Part shown: positions 1 to 9,302 of the stretch, piece after piece | Layout of the letters: the number at the start of each line of letters is the position of its first letter | How positions within the stretch are numbered: the first letter of the stretch is position 1 | Source of the DNA: Methylomarinum sp. Ch1-1 | GTDB taxonomy: Bacteria; Pseudomonadota; Gammaproteobacteria; Methylococcales; Methylomonadaceae | Length of the DNA stretch: 64,000 nucleotides | Direction: 5' to 3' | NCBI RefSeq assembly: GCF_030717995.2 | Contig: NZ_CP157743.1 | Coordinates: forward strand, 4,180,501-4,244,500 | Program-made: the position numbers and the translations under genes | The notes under the pieces: generated by a model | Database searches by the model: none | What the model was told of the DNA's origin: nothing | Seen by the model: only the letters and a program-made list of their open reading frames with translations

Positions 1-1801
1 GGTATTGTTCAGGCCGCTTGTTGGTAGGGGCCGCGCTTGCGTTTTTCTTTCGCCTGCGCCTGCTGACGCAGGATGGCGCCCAACCGTTTGATATTGCGCG
101 AGACGACCGCCAGTGCGACATAGCGTTTGAAGCCATCGAGGCCGTGGTCGGGGCAGATATCCAAGCCGTTATGCTCCAGGGCATTGATGGCCGATTCCAC
201 GGCGGAGTGTTGGTGGCGTAGTTGTTTAAAAGCATTGCTGCCTTCCCGCGCTTGATCCGCGGCGCTGAGTCGGCCTTTTTTGGGCAAAATCACCTGTTCC
301 AGATGATTTTTCAGTTCCTTTTGGTTAGCCGGGCTGTGAAAGCCTTTGTCGAAGCTGGTCACGGTCAGTTCGGGGAAGCGCCGGCGCGTTTCGGTGACCA
401 TGTCGACGGCGACTTTGTCATCGGTTTGCTTTTCCATCACTAGGTGGTGAAGAACGAAGCGATGGTGGTCCTCCATCACGCAGACCCTTAAACCCAACTC
501 AACCGGGACGCCTGCTTTGCCTACAGGGATGTAGGTAAGGAGCGTGAGCAGGAGCGGAAGCTTTGCCTTTGCTGATCCATTCGGTGTGCGGTTCAAACAC
601 GGAGAAGATCTTTTCGGCATGAGGGATGGTTTCGCTGCGTATGACGCGGCGCTCAATTTGGTCCAGCAGCAGGCGGGCATAGGCCTGGTAGGATTGCAAC
701 GGCTGCGTTTCATCGGCCAGGGCGCCACGGTCCAGGGCTTGTTTTAAGGTGCGCTCGGATTTGCCCAGGTAGGCGCTCGCCAGGTCCAGGTAGGTCTGAT
801 GAGCCTGTTGGATGGCTTGTTCCCGTACGGCTTGTTTGTTTTCATCCTGGCTGGTGGAGCGTTTGAGCTGTTGAGCTCTTCGGTACTGTTGTTTGAGTCG
901 CCGGATGTTGTGCCGGTATTGGCGCCAGTCCGGCAGGTCATGGTGTTTCGCCAGCGTATGACTCTCTTCAATAGCTTTGCGGATCGCATCATACAGCAGG
1001 TTGATGTCGGTCGGAAAATGGACGTCGGTTTCGACCACAAAGGAATCGCACCGCCCTCTCAGTTTATCGCTGTGGTCGACCGTCGCGGCGGCAGTCGAGT
1101 CACTGCGGACGGTTGGCCCAGCGTTTGGCTTTTTTTTTACCAGGGCATGGCCGGCTCTGACCACTTCCTGGTTGATTTGATCGAACAGTTCCGGGGTGAA
1201 CAGCCTTAGATTGTCTTTGATGCGCTGGAGAGAATACTTCGTGTCGTCACACCAGTCGCTATGGCCCAGCATCTGTCGAATGGTATTGTGGTGGTTGGCC
1301 AGTTCATGGATGCGGTCGTAGTCGGTATTCAGGCCCAGACGCAAAACGCCCAGCACTAGAATTTTCCATTGTTCCAGGCCGGGCCGACCGCGCCTTGGGT
1401 CAGCGGGTTGCTGACGCTCTGCTTCGCTAAGGCCCTGACCGCTTCGGTAGGGAATAACCTGCTCGAGGATGGCGAACACACGGTCGCGCAGTTCGGGCGT
1501 GGTATAGATGTACTGCAACCCTAGCAGCAGTTGCGGGATGTCGTCTCTGGATTTGAGGTTAATCTCGATGTCGGCAATATCGACCTGACCGAGGCTCATT
1601 TGCGGATTCTTGACGGTGCGCATAGGATTTCAACGGACGAAGATTTCTGGTTTTCGTAAATTTTTATGGCGGCGCTCACCCAAAATCAGTACCTTACGGA
1701 TTGAGCAACGCAACAATCGTGATTTTGGGCTGCAAACTCATTTCCCGGAATTCATTATATCCCATTGATTATTTTAGGGATAATCAATTTTCGGTCAGGC
1801 A
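1..1801 (-). mobile_element. ISNCY-type insertion sequence, copy 1 (one end outside window)
   Basis: Nearly identical to the complete copy at 42874-44853, so the right boundary can be set at 1801 (end ...GGTCAGGCA). The window starts about 180 bp inside the element, so its other end and left target duplication are not visible; the predicted right target duplication is CTAGTTAA at 1802-1809. Only scattered single-base differences separate the copies (for example position 288 versus 43340), which suggests recent duplication. Both copies lie in the same orientation about 41 kb apart. Confidence 0.9.
9..1623 (-). pseudogene. ISNCY-family transposase, reading frame broken by a 46-nt interruption
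   Basis: Two overlapping frames (1623 to about 499, and about 728 to 9) together give a full ISNCY-type DDE transposase. The N-terminal part starts MRTVKNPQM and contains the family segment CDSFVVETDVHFPTD; the C-terminal part has SFDKGFHSPANQ and QHSAVESAINALE. The family reading EWISKGKA-GVPVELGL is interrupted exactly between A and G: octamer GGCAAAGC occurs at 560-567 and again at 514-521 (minus strand), 46 nt apart. Removing 46 nt restores a continuous 522-residue protein. A 6-bp hairpin with a 4-nt loop (520-535) abuts the downstream octamer. Either both copies are dead and moved in trans, or the gap is skipped in expression. Confidence 0.85.
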
Positions 1802-1949
1802 CTAGTTAAACGTTTAGGGAGTGTTAAATAACCCGCCCCGCGTGCAGGTTTTTGGCGGCTTGCTTCGCGAAGCCGCCCTACGATGCGCTAGGGGTGTGCT
1901 GACGAGAGGAAGCACACCGGTTTGTAATTATTCAGCGTATTTTTATCAG

Positions 1950-2053
1950 AGGGAGTAGGCTATTGATTTATCGGGCTGTCTGCAACAGGACGTTGCAGTC
2001 AGAGCTTACATGGATGTATTCACGCGTCCCGAGAAATCAATGGCCTACTCCCT
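1950..2053. repeat. Palindromic intergenic element, 26-bp arms
   Basis: Arms at 1950-1975 and 2028-2053 are inverted repeats with two mismatches (core GGGAGTAGGC...GATTT.TCGGG), enclosing about 52 bp. It fills most of the gap between the insertion sequence and the next gene. Other repeat pieces in this gap: a run ATAACCCGCCCCG near 1828 shared with 9.1 and 42.1 kb, and at 2131-2160 a reverse copy of the sequence that begins the repeat at 31500. A solo arm-like piece is at about 8868-8890. I see no gene between 1802 and 2171. Confidence 0.7.
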
Positions 2054-2171
2054 AATCCCTGAAAGATACTGAATAGTTACACCGGTTTTTGATGCGCTTC
2101 ACGCTGTTCAGCACATCCGAAGGCAAGATAGATGATTCTTTTATCCCGAACTGAGGTTATCAGTAAAGCTA

Positions 2172-4604
2172 TCAATTCACCGCAGCGGCGCTACGTCCCG
2201 GACCGGGAAACATCAACAACACCGCAGCATACAATAGCAAGGCCGCTATAATCACCGACGAAAAACCGAACTGCATCGCCAGCAAGGCAGTCAAAACCGA
2301 ACTGATCACCGAGGCGCAGCCGTTAATCGCCCACGCCCAGGGAATCAGTTGATCGGCATGATCGGCCAAACTGTCCAAAGCCAACGGCATCGGCATCCCC
2401 ATGCAAAAAGCCAACGGCGCAATCAGCATGATCGCCAGCAAAAACCTCGTCACCATCATCATGTCACTGCCCCAAGCAAAGAGCCCGGGCAAAATCAACA
2501 GGTAGGATGCGCTGAACGCAACGATGCCGATCACCGCGATGCTGACGCCTGCATACCTTCCATAACGCTGGCTCAGGCGGCTGGAATGCGCGCTGCCTAG
2601 GCCGGCAAAAACCAAAAAAGCGGTTAACGTCGCCGCGGCGGCATAGACCGGATGATGCAAAAACAAAATAAATTTTTGCATGACGGCGATTTCAATCATC
2701 ATGAAACCGAGGCCGATGGCACAAAAATAACCGAACACATCACGGCGTCTGACGCTGTAGCGAGCGCCTCGCTTCATGGTATGGCGCAGCCACCACAATG
2801 GCCCCATAATCAACAGTATGCTGGTCAAAACGGCAATGCATAGCGTCGCAAATATGATCAGGTAACCGGTTTCGATCAGACTCGCCCCGCCCTTACCCAG
2901 CAGACTGAGCATTTCCGGCAGCGCCGACCAGCGAAAAAAATGCTGAAAATACGGCTGATCGTCGGTTGCCGGCTTCAGATTGAATTTATAGTCCTCGACA
3001 AACTTCTTCCTGTCGCGGCTCAATAAGGCCTGTGTTCCCTGATAAAACAATGGTGGACTTAACACATTGTAGCGATTCGCCTGCTCGGCCCGGATTTCAG
3101 GCGTGTAGACTAAATCGAAATTTCGCTCGCTGCAAAAAAGTTCCGCGGCGGCGATTTCCTCATGGCTGAAGGCGCCGTTCTTGATGATCAGCGTCGCCGT
3201 TTGCCAGCTGCGTATCAACAGCAACTGCTGTTTGGCATTGCCGTTTTTTTGCAACACCGTCAACGCCGTGTTGAACAGCTTCAGGGTATCGCGGGGCGGT
3301 ATTTTCGCCCAACGCGTGATCGATAAATAACCGCCAGGCTGCAGCTTGGACAGATAGAGCTGCAAAGCCTCGACGGTGTATAGATAACTTTCATTCAAGG
3401 CATAGAGTCCGGCCGCCGCCGCGTTGAACGAATCCAACAACGTTAACTGGATCAAATCATACTGTTGCTTATGGGTATTGAGAAAATCCCGACCATCGGC
3501 GATATACGCCGACACATTAGTCTGTTGATAAACATCGCTGACAAAATCGCGATCATGCAGGCCGGTCAGTTCTAAATAATGCGGATTCAATTCCACGGCG
3601 TCGATTTGCCCGACGCGGTGAAATTGCGCCTGCAGCAAATCACTGCCGCTGCCCGAACCGATGATCAACACTCGTTCGGCTTGCTGCAGATGATAAGGCA
3701 AGGCCGAACTCATCTGATCGAGATAATCCAGTTGTCGACGATGATCCGGATTCGCGGTGATCACCCCCATATTGTCGGCATCTGTGAAGACGCCCAATTG
3801 CGGCAACGGCTCACTGCCGGAAGAAAAGCTCATGCCGGGGGCGTAGCGGATAGGCACTTGGTCGCTGGCCAGCACGGTGATCAAGCCGAGCGGACTGGAT
3901 TTTTCCGCGATCACCCGGATACCGTTGATCAACTGCATCCGCGGCAGACTCTTATAAGGCGATATTTTTAATTGCAGTTGCCCTCCGCCCCACCCCAGCA
4001 TAGCCAGCATGAGCAAAAAAACAATGCTCAAATCCGCTTTGTTGATGCGCAATTCCAATCCGGCCACGGTTGCCGACAACAATCCTCCCAGAGCGATATA
4101 AAACAGCGCCGTCTGTGGAAACACCGCGTACATCAACAACACGAAACCCAGACAGCCGGCGCCGGCGCCGAACAAATCGGCGGCATAGAGCTTGGCCATG
4201 CGATGCTTGTAGGATAAAAACGCCAGACATATGGCCGCCCCGACAAAAAAGAACGGAACACTCAGCAACAAAAACATCAGCAATAAATAAAGGCTCTGCC
4301 GCCAATCCCACAGTATTTCCTCGGCGTTGAAGGGAAGATTTTGCGCCCCTTGAAAACTGATCACGCAAAACAGCGTAAAAAGCAGAATGCTGGCGAAATA
4401 AACGTAGCGGAAATGTTTCAGCAGCCGGCGCTGCAACACCATCACCACGCTGCCGCTGAAACCGTGCCCCAGCAAGGCCAGGCCGATCACCATATAGGCG
4501 AAATGATGCCAGTGTATGATCGAGAACAGGCGCATCAGCAACAGTTCATAGGCCAGCGCTGCCGCCGACAACAGCGCGATTGAGATGACTGGAAGGCGTA
4601 ACAT
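2172..4604 (-). CDS. Polytopic membrane protein with spermidine-synthase-like methyltransferase domain
   Basis: An 810-residue protein with three blocks. Roughly seven hydrophobic segments fill residues 1-210 (it starts MLRLPVISIALLSAAALAYE). A soluble domain of about 250-560 carries a Rossmann glycine motif, LIIGSGSGSD, near residue 308 followed by the acidic VELNP, as in spermidine synthases and related SAM-binding enzymes. Another six or so membrane segments follow from about 580 to the end. This architecture is known in bacterial SpeE-like membrane proteins whose substrate is mostly undefined; aminopropyl transfer is not established. It stands apart from the next gene by about 100 bp and both read leftward, so they may share a transcript. 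Family assignment is firm, function open. Confidence 0.8.
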   Translation of the reverse strand: MLRLPVISIALLSAAALAYELLLMRLFSIIHWHHFAYMVIGLALLGHGFSGSVVMVLQRRLLKHFRYVYFASILLFTLFCVISFQGAQNLPFNAEEILWDWRQSLYLLLMFLLLSVPFFFVGAAICLAFLSYKHRMAKLYAADLFGAGAGCLGFVLLMYAVFPQTALFYIALGGLLSATVAGLELRINKADLSIVFLLMLAMLGWGGGQLQLKISPYKSLPRMQLINGIRVIAEKSSPLGLITVLASDQVPIRYAPGMSFSSGSEPLPQLGVFTDADNMGVITANPDHRRQLDYLDQMSSALPYHLQQAERVLIIGSGSGSDLLQAQFHRVGQIDAVELNPHYLELTGLHDRDFVSDVYQQTNVSAYIADGRDFLNTHKQQYDLIQLTLLDSFNAAAAGLYALNESYLYTVEALQLYLSKLQPGGYLSITRWAKIPPRDTLKLFNTALTVLQKNGNAKQQLLLIRSWQTATLIIKNGAFSHEEIAAAELFCSERNFDLVYTPEIRAEQANRYNVLSPPLFYQGTQALLSRDRKKFVEDYKFNLKPATDDQPYFQHFFRWSALPEMLSLLGKGGASLIETGYLIIFATLCIAVLTSILLIMGPLWWLRHTMKRGARYSVRRRDVFGYFCAIGLGFMMIEIAVMQKFILFLHHPVYAAAATLTAFLVFAGLGSAHSSRLSQRYGRYAGVSIAVIGIVAFSASYLLILPGLFAWGSDMMMVTRFLLAIMLIAPLAFCMGMPMPLALDSLADHADQLIPWAWAINGCASVISSVLTALLAMQFGFSSVIIAALLLYAAVLLMFPGPGRSAAAVN

Positions 4605-4706
4605 ATGGCTTTCTCCGTGCTTAAGATTAAGATGGGGTCGGAAAAAACGTCCTGTTATGATTACCTGATATCGATAATTCTAGGAAAGTTATTTGTTAAC
4701 CTACCC

Positions 4707-5450
4707 TTAATGACCGCCTGTGACCGGAACAAAACGCACCGGCAATATCTGTTTGCTGACCAGTTTGCCCTTGTCCTCTTTAGTGACCAGCAACAGCTGT
4801 TGGGTCAAGAACATCGTACCGACCGGAATGATCATGCGTCCGCCAACTTTCAGTTGCTGTTTTAACGGCGGCGGAATGTGGCTGGCCGCCGCCGTGACGA
4901 TAATGGCGTCGAACGGCGCCTGCTCTTCCCAGCCATAATAGCCATCACCGACCTTGACCGAAACATTGTCGTAACCCAAGCGCGCCAACCTTTTTTTGGC
5001 CGCCAGCCCCAGAGGCTCGACAATCTCGATCGTGTAAACCTCCTTGACCAGGCCGGACAGAATCGCGGCTTGATAGCCGGAACCGGTGCCTAATTCCAAC
5101 ACTCGGCTGTTCGGTTGTAAATCGAGCAAATCAGTCATGATGGCGACAATATAGGGTTGAGAAATCGTCTGTCCGTAACCGATCGACAAGGGACGATTAT
5201 CGTAAGCAAATCTTTTGGCGTCTTCGGGGACGAACTCATGTCGCGGCACCGTCGCCATCATCCGCATGACCTTTTCGTCAAGCGCCGTCTTATCCAAATA
5301 AAAGCGCGTAGCCCTGACGTTGTCTTTTATCTCCCCGACCATTTGTTGTCTTGCCATGGCATAGTCCTCCTCAGCCTGCACAATGAAGCTCAAAGCAATC
5401 AGCAAAACCACGATTACCAGGCCATCTTCTAGGTTAATTCGCCTATACAT
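4707..5450 (-). CDS. pcm: Protein-L-isoaspartate O-methyltransferase with N-terminal signal/anchor
   Basis: Repairs isoaspartyl residues by SAM-dependent methylation. Residues about 60-247 match the PCMT family: FVPEDAKRFAY, the substrate-side motif GYGQTISQPYIVA, SAM motif I LELGTGSGYQAA (about 117-128) and post-motif DAIIVTAAASHIP. The usual protein is about 210 residues; the extra N-terminus (MYRRINLEDGLVIVVLLIALSFIVQAEED) is a hydrophobic stretch ending in a plausible signal-peptidase site, which would export or anchor the enzyme although SAM is cytosolic. No later start keeps a sensible ribosome site, and the domain needs residues soon after the hydrophobic stretch. Neighbour downstream is the membrane methyltransferase-like gene. 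Confidence 0.85.
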   Translation of the reverse strand: MYRRINLEDGLVIVVLLIALSFIVQAEEDYAMARQQMVGEIKDNVRATRFYLDKTALDEKVMRMMATVPRHEFVPEDAKRFAYDNRPLSIGYGQTISQPYIVAIMTDLLDLQPNSRVLELGTGSGYQAAILSGLVKEVYTIEIVEPLGLAAKKRLARLGYDNVSVKVGDGYYGWEEQAPFDAIIVTAAASHIPPPLKQQLKVGGRMIIPVGTMFLTQQLLLVTKEDKGKLVSKQILPVRFVPVTGGH

Positions 5451-5534
5451 GAAACACCCCCATTCAGATATCTGAATCCAGTATTTTCATACTACTCCGT
5501 TTTTTCCAATTTCGCACAACAGCCCGGGTTTAAC

Positions 5535-5922
5535 CAGCAGTTCCAATTTGGACAACAAAGAAGGCCTGGGGTGTGTCTGCCAAGGAACGCCGTGAGGGGC
5601 TTGACGGCAGCTCCCAGCCGCCGATATCACCGCCAAGCATACTCCGAATGCCGCTTGAATATCAGGCGCGTTTTCTCGCTCCAACAGAGGCTGTGATAGG
5701 GTATTCGCTGGCTTGAGCCGCGGATGTGGGAGGCAGGAGCCGACCCCAAGCGCACAGGGATGTGTTTACAGCGTCCCGTGGAGCAAGCTTGCGGATGCCC
5801 GCTTTCCTTAACGGCATTAATTCAGCCGACTTTAAGCATCGTACAACTTTGTCGGAGGCGTGCCCCGCCAAACACCCCGGCCCTAAACAGCGCTAACACG
5901 ATCAAACTGATGGGAATCGCTG
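5535..5922. repeat. Degenerate MITE of the CAGCAATTCCC family
   Basis: The left end CAGCAGTTCC and the right end GGGAATCGCTG are decayed forms of the terminal repeats seen in the clean MITEs at 18.0, 20.4 and 42.6 kb. Inside are the family pieces GGGGTGTGTCTGCC and GCCAAACACCCCGGCCCTA. No convincing target duplication remains, so this is an old insertion. It occupies the gap upstream of the kinase gene and creates spurious open frames there. Confidence 0.55.
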
Positions 5923-5990
5923 CTGGTTTAGAGAGGACTTTAACGGGTATATTGGTAGTCAGATCCGCCAAACTGGCTAATGGAGCGCAC

Positions 5991-7559
5991 ATGAACCATA
6001 GCACACTTCCGACCTTGATCCGCTCACTGCAAAATCCGGAGCTTTATCCGCATCCGATCGTTCGATTCAGCCTGATCGAAACCCACATTTCCTGGGTGCT
6101 ATTGACCGGCAGTTACGCCTACAAGATCAAAAAACCGCTGAACCTGGGCTTTCTGGACTTTTCCACGCTGGAAAAACGCCGCCATTTTTGCCAGGAAGAA
6201 CTGCGCCTTAATGGCCGGTTGGCGCCGGATATTTATCTTGAGGTCGTCGCAATCGGGGGCGGTGAGGAGCGACCACAACTAAACAGCGAGGGGCCAGCCA
6301 TCGAATATGCCGTCAAGATGCGGCAGTTTGAACCGGACCAGACCTTCGATCGGCTATTGCAGCGTCAGCAACTGACGACCGACGTTATCATCAAAACCGC
6401 GCAAATCATTGCCAGTTTTCATGAGCATATCACCAAGGCGCCCAAAAAAAGCGAATTTGGCAGCCCCACCGCGGTCATGCGGCCGGTGCGGGAAAATTTC
6501 GCTCAGATCCGGCAACAGAGCGCTATCACAATGACCGCTGAATTAGAACAACTGGCCGACTGGAGTGAACGAGAATACGCCCGCAACCTCGAATTATTCG
6601 ACCAACGTAAACACAACGGCTTTATCCGCGAATGTCACGGCGATCTGCACTTGGGCAATATCGCGTTTATCGATGGGCGCATCGTGCCGTTTGACGGCAT
6701 CGAGTTTAATCCCTCCTTGTACTGGATAGACGTCATCAGCGAAGTCGCCTTTCTGGTCATGGATCTAACCGATAAACAACGCCCCGACCTCGCATATCGT
6801 TTTCTCAATGAGTACCTACAACACGGCGGCGACTATGCCGGCCTGAAATTGCTGCCTTTTTATCTGACCTATCGCGCGATGGTGCGGGCCAAGGTCAGCG
6901 CCATACGCGCCAGCCAGGTCAGCACAACCGAACCGCGGCAAAAAGCCGTTTCCGACTATCGCGATTATCTGCAATTGGCGCGACACTATACGGAGACTAA
7001 AAAACCGCTGATGCTGATCATGCACGGCGTATCAGGCTCAGGCAAAAGCTGGTTATCGAATCGAATCATCGACCACTTTCCGGTTATACGCATTCGTTCC
7101 GATGTGGAACGAAAACGCTTATTCGGGCTGACGGCCCAACAAACCAGTCAGGCGACTATCGATGGCGGCATCTATAGCGCCCAAGCCAGCGCCCTGACAT
7201 ATCATCGCCTATTGGAATTGGCTGCTGAAACTTTGAGCGCCGGTTATAACGTCATTGTCGATGCGACATTTTTGCAAAAACAACAAAGAAAGCCGTTTTT
7301 CCAGCTAGCGCAGCAAGCGGCTGTGCCGTTCCGAATCGTACACACGATCGCCGACCGACAAACGCTGTTGCGACAGATTGAGGAAAGGGCCAAACTTCAA
7401 GATAATGTTTCCGACGCCGACCCGCGGGTGTTGCAACATCAACTGCAAACCCGGCAACCCTTAGACGTCGATGAGCAACGCCATGCCATCGAAATAGACA
7501 CCGCGCAAAACGCGCATTTAACAAAATTGTGGAATATTCTGGATGAATACAAACATTAA
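5991..7559 (+). CDS. Aminoglycoside-phosphotransferase-like / P-loop kinase fusion protein
   Basis: Start set at ATG 5991 (MNHSTLPTLIR), preceded by GGAG; the open frame upstream runs through a degenerate MITE. The 522-residue product has an APH/choline-kinase-like N-terminal half with the catalytic-loop motif CHGDLHLGN (about 215-223) and DGIEFN as the metal-binding segment. The C-terminal half is a P-loop kinase-like domain with HGVSGSGKSW (about 344-353), NVIVDATFL and a C-terminal region like gluconate/zeta-type kinases. The two-domain layout is known (COG2187 plus COG0645) but substrates are not. Its last 17 bp overlap the start of the thioredoxin/DsbD-like gene, implying translational coupling. 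Confidence 0.8.
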   Translation: MNHSTLPTLIRSLQNPELYPHPIVRFSLIETHISWVLLTGSYAYKIKKPLNLGFLDFSTLEKRRHFCQEELRLNGRLAPDIYLEVVAIGGGEERPQLNSEGPAIEYAVKMRQFEPDQTFDRLLQRQQLTTDVIIKTAQIIASFHEHITKAPKKSEFGSPTAVMRPVRENFAQIRQQSAITMTAELEQLADWSEREYARNLELFDQRKHNGFIRECHGDLHLGNIAFIDGRIVPFDGIEFNPSLYWIDVISEVAFLVMDLTDKQRPDLAYRFLNEYLQHGGDYAGLKLLPFYLTYRAMVRAKVSAIRASQVSTTEPRQKAVSDYRDYLQLARHYTETKKPLMLIMHGVSGSGKSWLSNRIIDHFPVIRIRSDVERKRLFGLTAQQTSQATIDGGIYSAQASALTYHRLLELAAETLSAGYNVIVDATFLQKQQRKPFFQLAQQAAVPFRIVHTIADRQTLLRQIEERAKLQDNVSDADPRVLQHQLQTRQPLDVDEQRHAIEIDTAQNAHLTKLWNILDEYKH

Positions 7560-8814
7560 GCCCATAGCGATAGGCAACATGCTTCGGTTAGTTTTCTGCT
7601 TGATGGTTTTAGTCGCCGCGCTGACTCCGACAGTGCCTAAGGCCGCGACAGCTCTGCAACAAAGCGACAGCATCGATTTATATTATTTCTGGTCCCGTTA
7701 TTGCCCGCATTGCAAAGAAGCCAAACCGTTCATTGAGAGCCTAGCGAAAAAATACTCTTGGTTGACCCTGCACAGTTACGATTTAGTCGGCAATCGCGAC
7801 AATCAGAAACGTTACCTGGAGATGGCTAAACGACTGGGCCGACCGGCCAACTCAGTCCCCGCCTTTATCTTTTGCGGTCAGATGATGGTCGGCTATGACA
7901 GGGACGAAACCACCGGCCGGGAACTGGAGAAAAAGCTGCTGAGCTGTCATCAGCCTGCCATCAATCCGCATACCGAAATGCCAGTGCAATTCAATCTGCC
8001 GGGCTTGGGACAGGTTCATTACCAAGATTTTTCGCTGCCGGTTTTCACGCTGATCATCTCGGCCCTCGATGCCTTCAATCCCTGCGCGTTTTTCGTACTG
8101 TTTTTTCTGCTCAGTTTAATGGTCCATCACCGCAGTCGGGCCAGGATGCTGGTGATCGGAACCACCTTTGTCCTGTGTTCCGGCATCATGTATTTCCTGT
8201 TCATGGCGGCTTGGTTGAACCTGTTTCTGCTGACCGAACAACTGGTTTTCATCACCGCAATCGCCGGCCTGATCGCGATCGGCTTCGGTCTGATCAATAT
8301 CAAGGATTATTTTTACTTCAAACAAGGCGTCTCGCTGTCGCTGTCCGACTCGGCGATCAGCAAGCTGACCGCCCGCATTAGAGGCCTGACCCAGACAGGC
8401 GACTGGGCCACGATGATTGTCGCCACGCTGATCCTGGCCATCGCCGCCAACAGTTATGAGCTGCTCTGCACCGCCGGCTTGCCGATGGTATTCACTCGCG
8501 TGTTAACGCTGAATGAATTGAGCGTATCGCAATATTATTTGTATTTGCTCCTCTACAATGTCATCTACATCATCCCGTTGCTATTGATTGTCGTCTTGTT
8601 CACGCTGACTCTGGGCAGAAAAAAACTGTCGGAAAGCGAGGGGCGTTTACTGAAATTATTATCCGGCTGTATGATGCTTGGCCTGGGAACGATATTGCTG
8701 CTGAAGCCGGAATGGCTCAGCAACATGCTGGTTTCTGTCAGCGTGATCGTCGGCGCCGTCGTGTTGACGGCCGTCGTTGCCTTCCTGCAAAAACGGAACT
8801 GCAGAAGTCCCTAA
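7543..8814 (+). CDS. Thioredoxin-domain / DsbD-CcdA-like membrane protein
   Basis: A 423-residue protein with a signal peptide (about 1-35), a periplasmic thioredoxin-like domain carrying the CxxC pair YCPHCK (Cys54, Cys57) and a C-terminal half of about six membrane segments similar to the DsbD/CcdA electron-carrier fold, where NPCAFF (about 185) and ELLCTAGLP (about 306) each supply one cysteine. It probably passes reducing power across the inner membrane to a periplasmic target. Starts possible at 7543 or 7579; 7543 is used because it overlaps and couples with the upstream kinase gene. The partner substrate cannot be read from context. Confidence 0.8.
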   Translation: MNTNIKPIAIGNMLRLVFCLMVLVAALTPTVPKAATALQQSDSIDLYYFWSRYCPHCKEAKPFIESLAKKYSWLTLHSYDLVGNRDNQKRYLEMAKRLGRPANSVPAFIFCGQMMVGYDRDETTGRELEKKLLSCHQPAINPHTEMPVQFNLPGLGQVHYQDFSLPVFTLIISALDAFNPCAFFVLFFLLSLMVHHRSRARMLVIGTTFVLCSGIMYFLFMAAWLNLFLLTEQLVFITAIAGLIAIGFGLINIKDYFYFKQGVSLSLSDSAISKLTARIRGLTQTGDWATMIVATLILAIAANSYELLCTAGLPMVFTRVLTLNELSVSQYYLYLLLYNVIYIIPLLLIVVLFTLTLGRKKLSESEGRLLKLLSGCMMLGLGTILLLKPEWLSNMLVSVSVIVGAVVLTAVVAFLQKRNCRSP

Positions 8815-9020
8815 TGACTTTTCTGCGCCATTTGCCGACTCGTAATTATTCAGCGTAGTTTTTTCAGAGGGAGTCGGTTATTGATTTTAGGTTATTGGCT
8901 ATGATTTCTGAAGGTTCCCAATTTTTGAGGGGGCTTTATTAGGAATAAGCTAATAAATGAAAATATTAGACACCTATAATATTCGTTATAAACTTGCGCA
9001 CCAGCTCTTTAAAAACAATG

Positions 9021-9222
9021 CGTAGGAGCGCCGCCCTCGACGCGAAAAACAAGTAGTCCGCATGTCGCTATGCGAACTGCAGGTCAACAAGGTCCTGAAC
9101 GATTCAACCGTGACTAGAGTAAGTTAAACGTTTGGGGCGGGTTAAATAACCCGCCCCGCCCAGAGGCATGATGCGATATTAACCAATGTGTTGGTTCAGG
9201 TATTTTTTAATGAGGGAGCCCT
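9021..9222. repeat. Dispersed intergenic repeat (inverted partner at 42058-42220)
   Basis: About 160 bp here reappear in reverse orientation at 42058-42220, including GTAGGAGCGCCGCCCTCGAC, ACGATTCAACCGTGACTAGA and a strong palindrome GGCGGGTTAAATAACCCGCC. This copy has about 40 extra bp, with hairpin AACCAATGTGTTGGTT at 9181-9196. The region between 8815 and 9020 contains a solo arm of the element at 1950 (about 8868-8890) and otherwise nothing I recognise. Confidence 0.75.
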
Positions 9223-9232
9223 GCCCCCCTAA

Positions 9233-9251
9233 AACCGATTGACGATCGGTT
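9233..9251. promoter_or_regulatory. Candidate operator, dyad AACCGAT-N5-ATCGGTT
   Basis: A 7-bp perfect inverted repeat with a 5-bp spacer, 51 bp upstream of the BlaI-type repressor start. The same AAAACCGAT-N5-ATCGG(C/T)T arrangement is at 10723-10741, at the start of the efflux gene cluster. Position, repetition and equal spacing suggest autoregulation by the repressor. BlaI/MecI in staphylococci use different TACA/TGTA dyads, so binding is inference only. Confidence 0.5.
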
Positions 9252-9302
9252 AAATAATAAGAATAATAGCTTGCTGTGTGTTATGGACAATTTCTGCTGA
9301 TC

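Noticed and set aside
499-728. Ordinary one-base programmed frameshift in the ISNCY transposase
   Set aside because: A one-base slip would leave about 15 extra foreign residues at a conserved site; the exact family sequence returns only after 46 nt are skipped.
5724-5990. N-terminal extension of the kinase fusion protein
   Set aside because: It runs through a degenerate MITE; the ATG at 5991 has a ribosome site and starts at the conserved domain.
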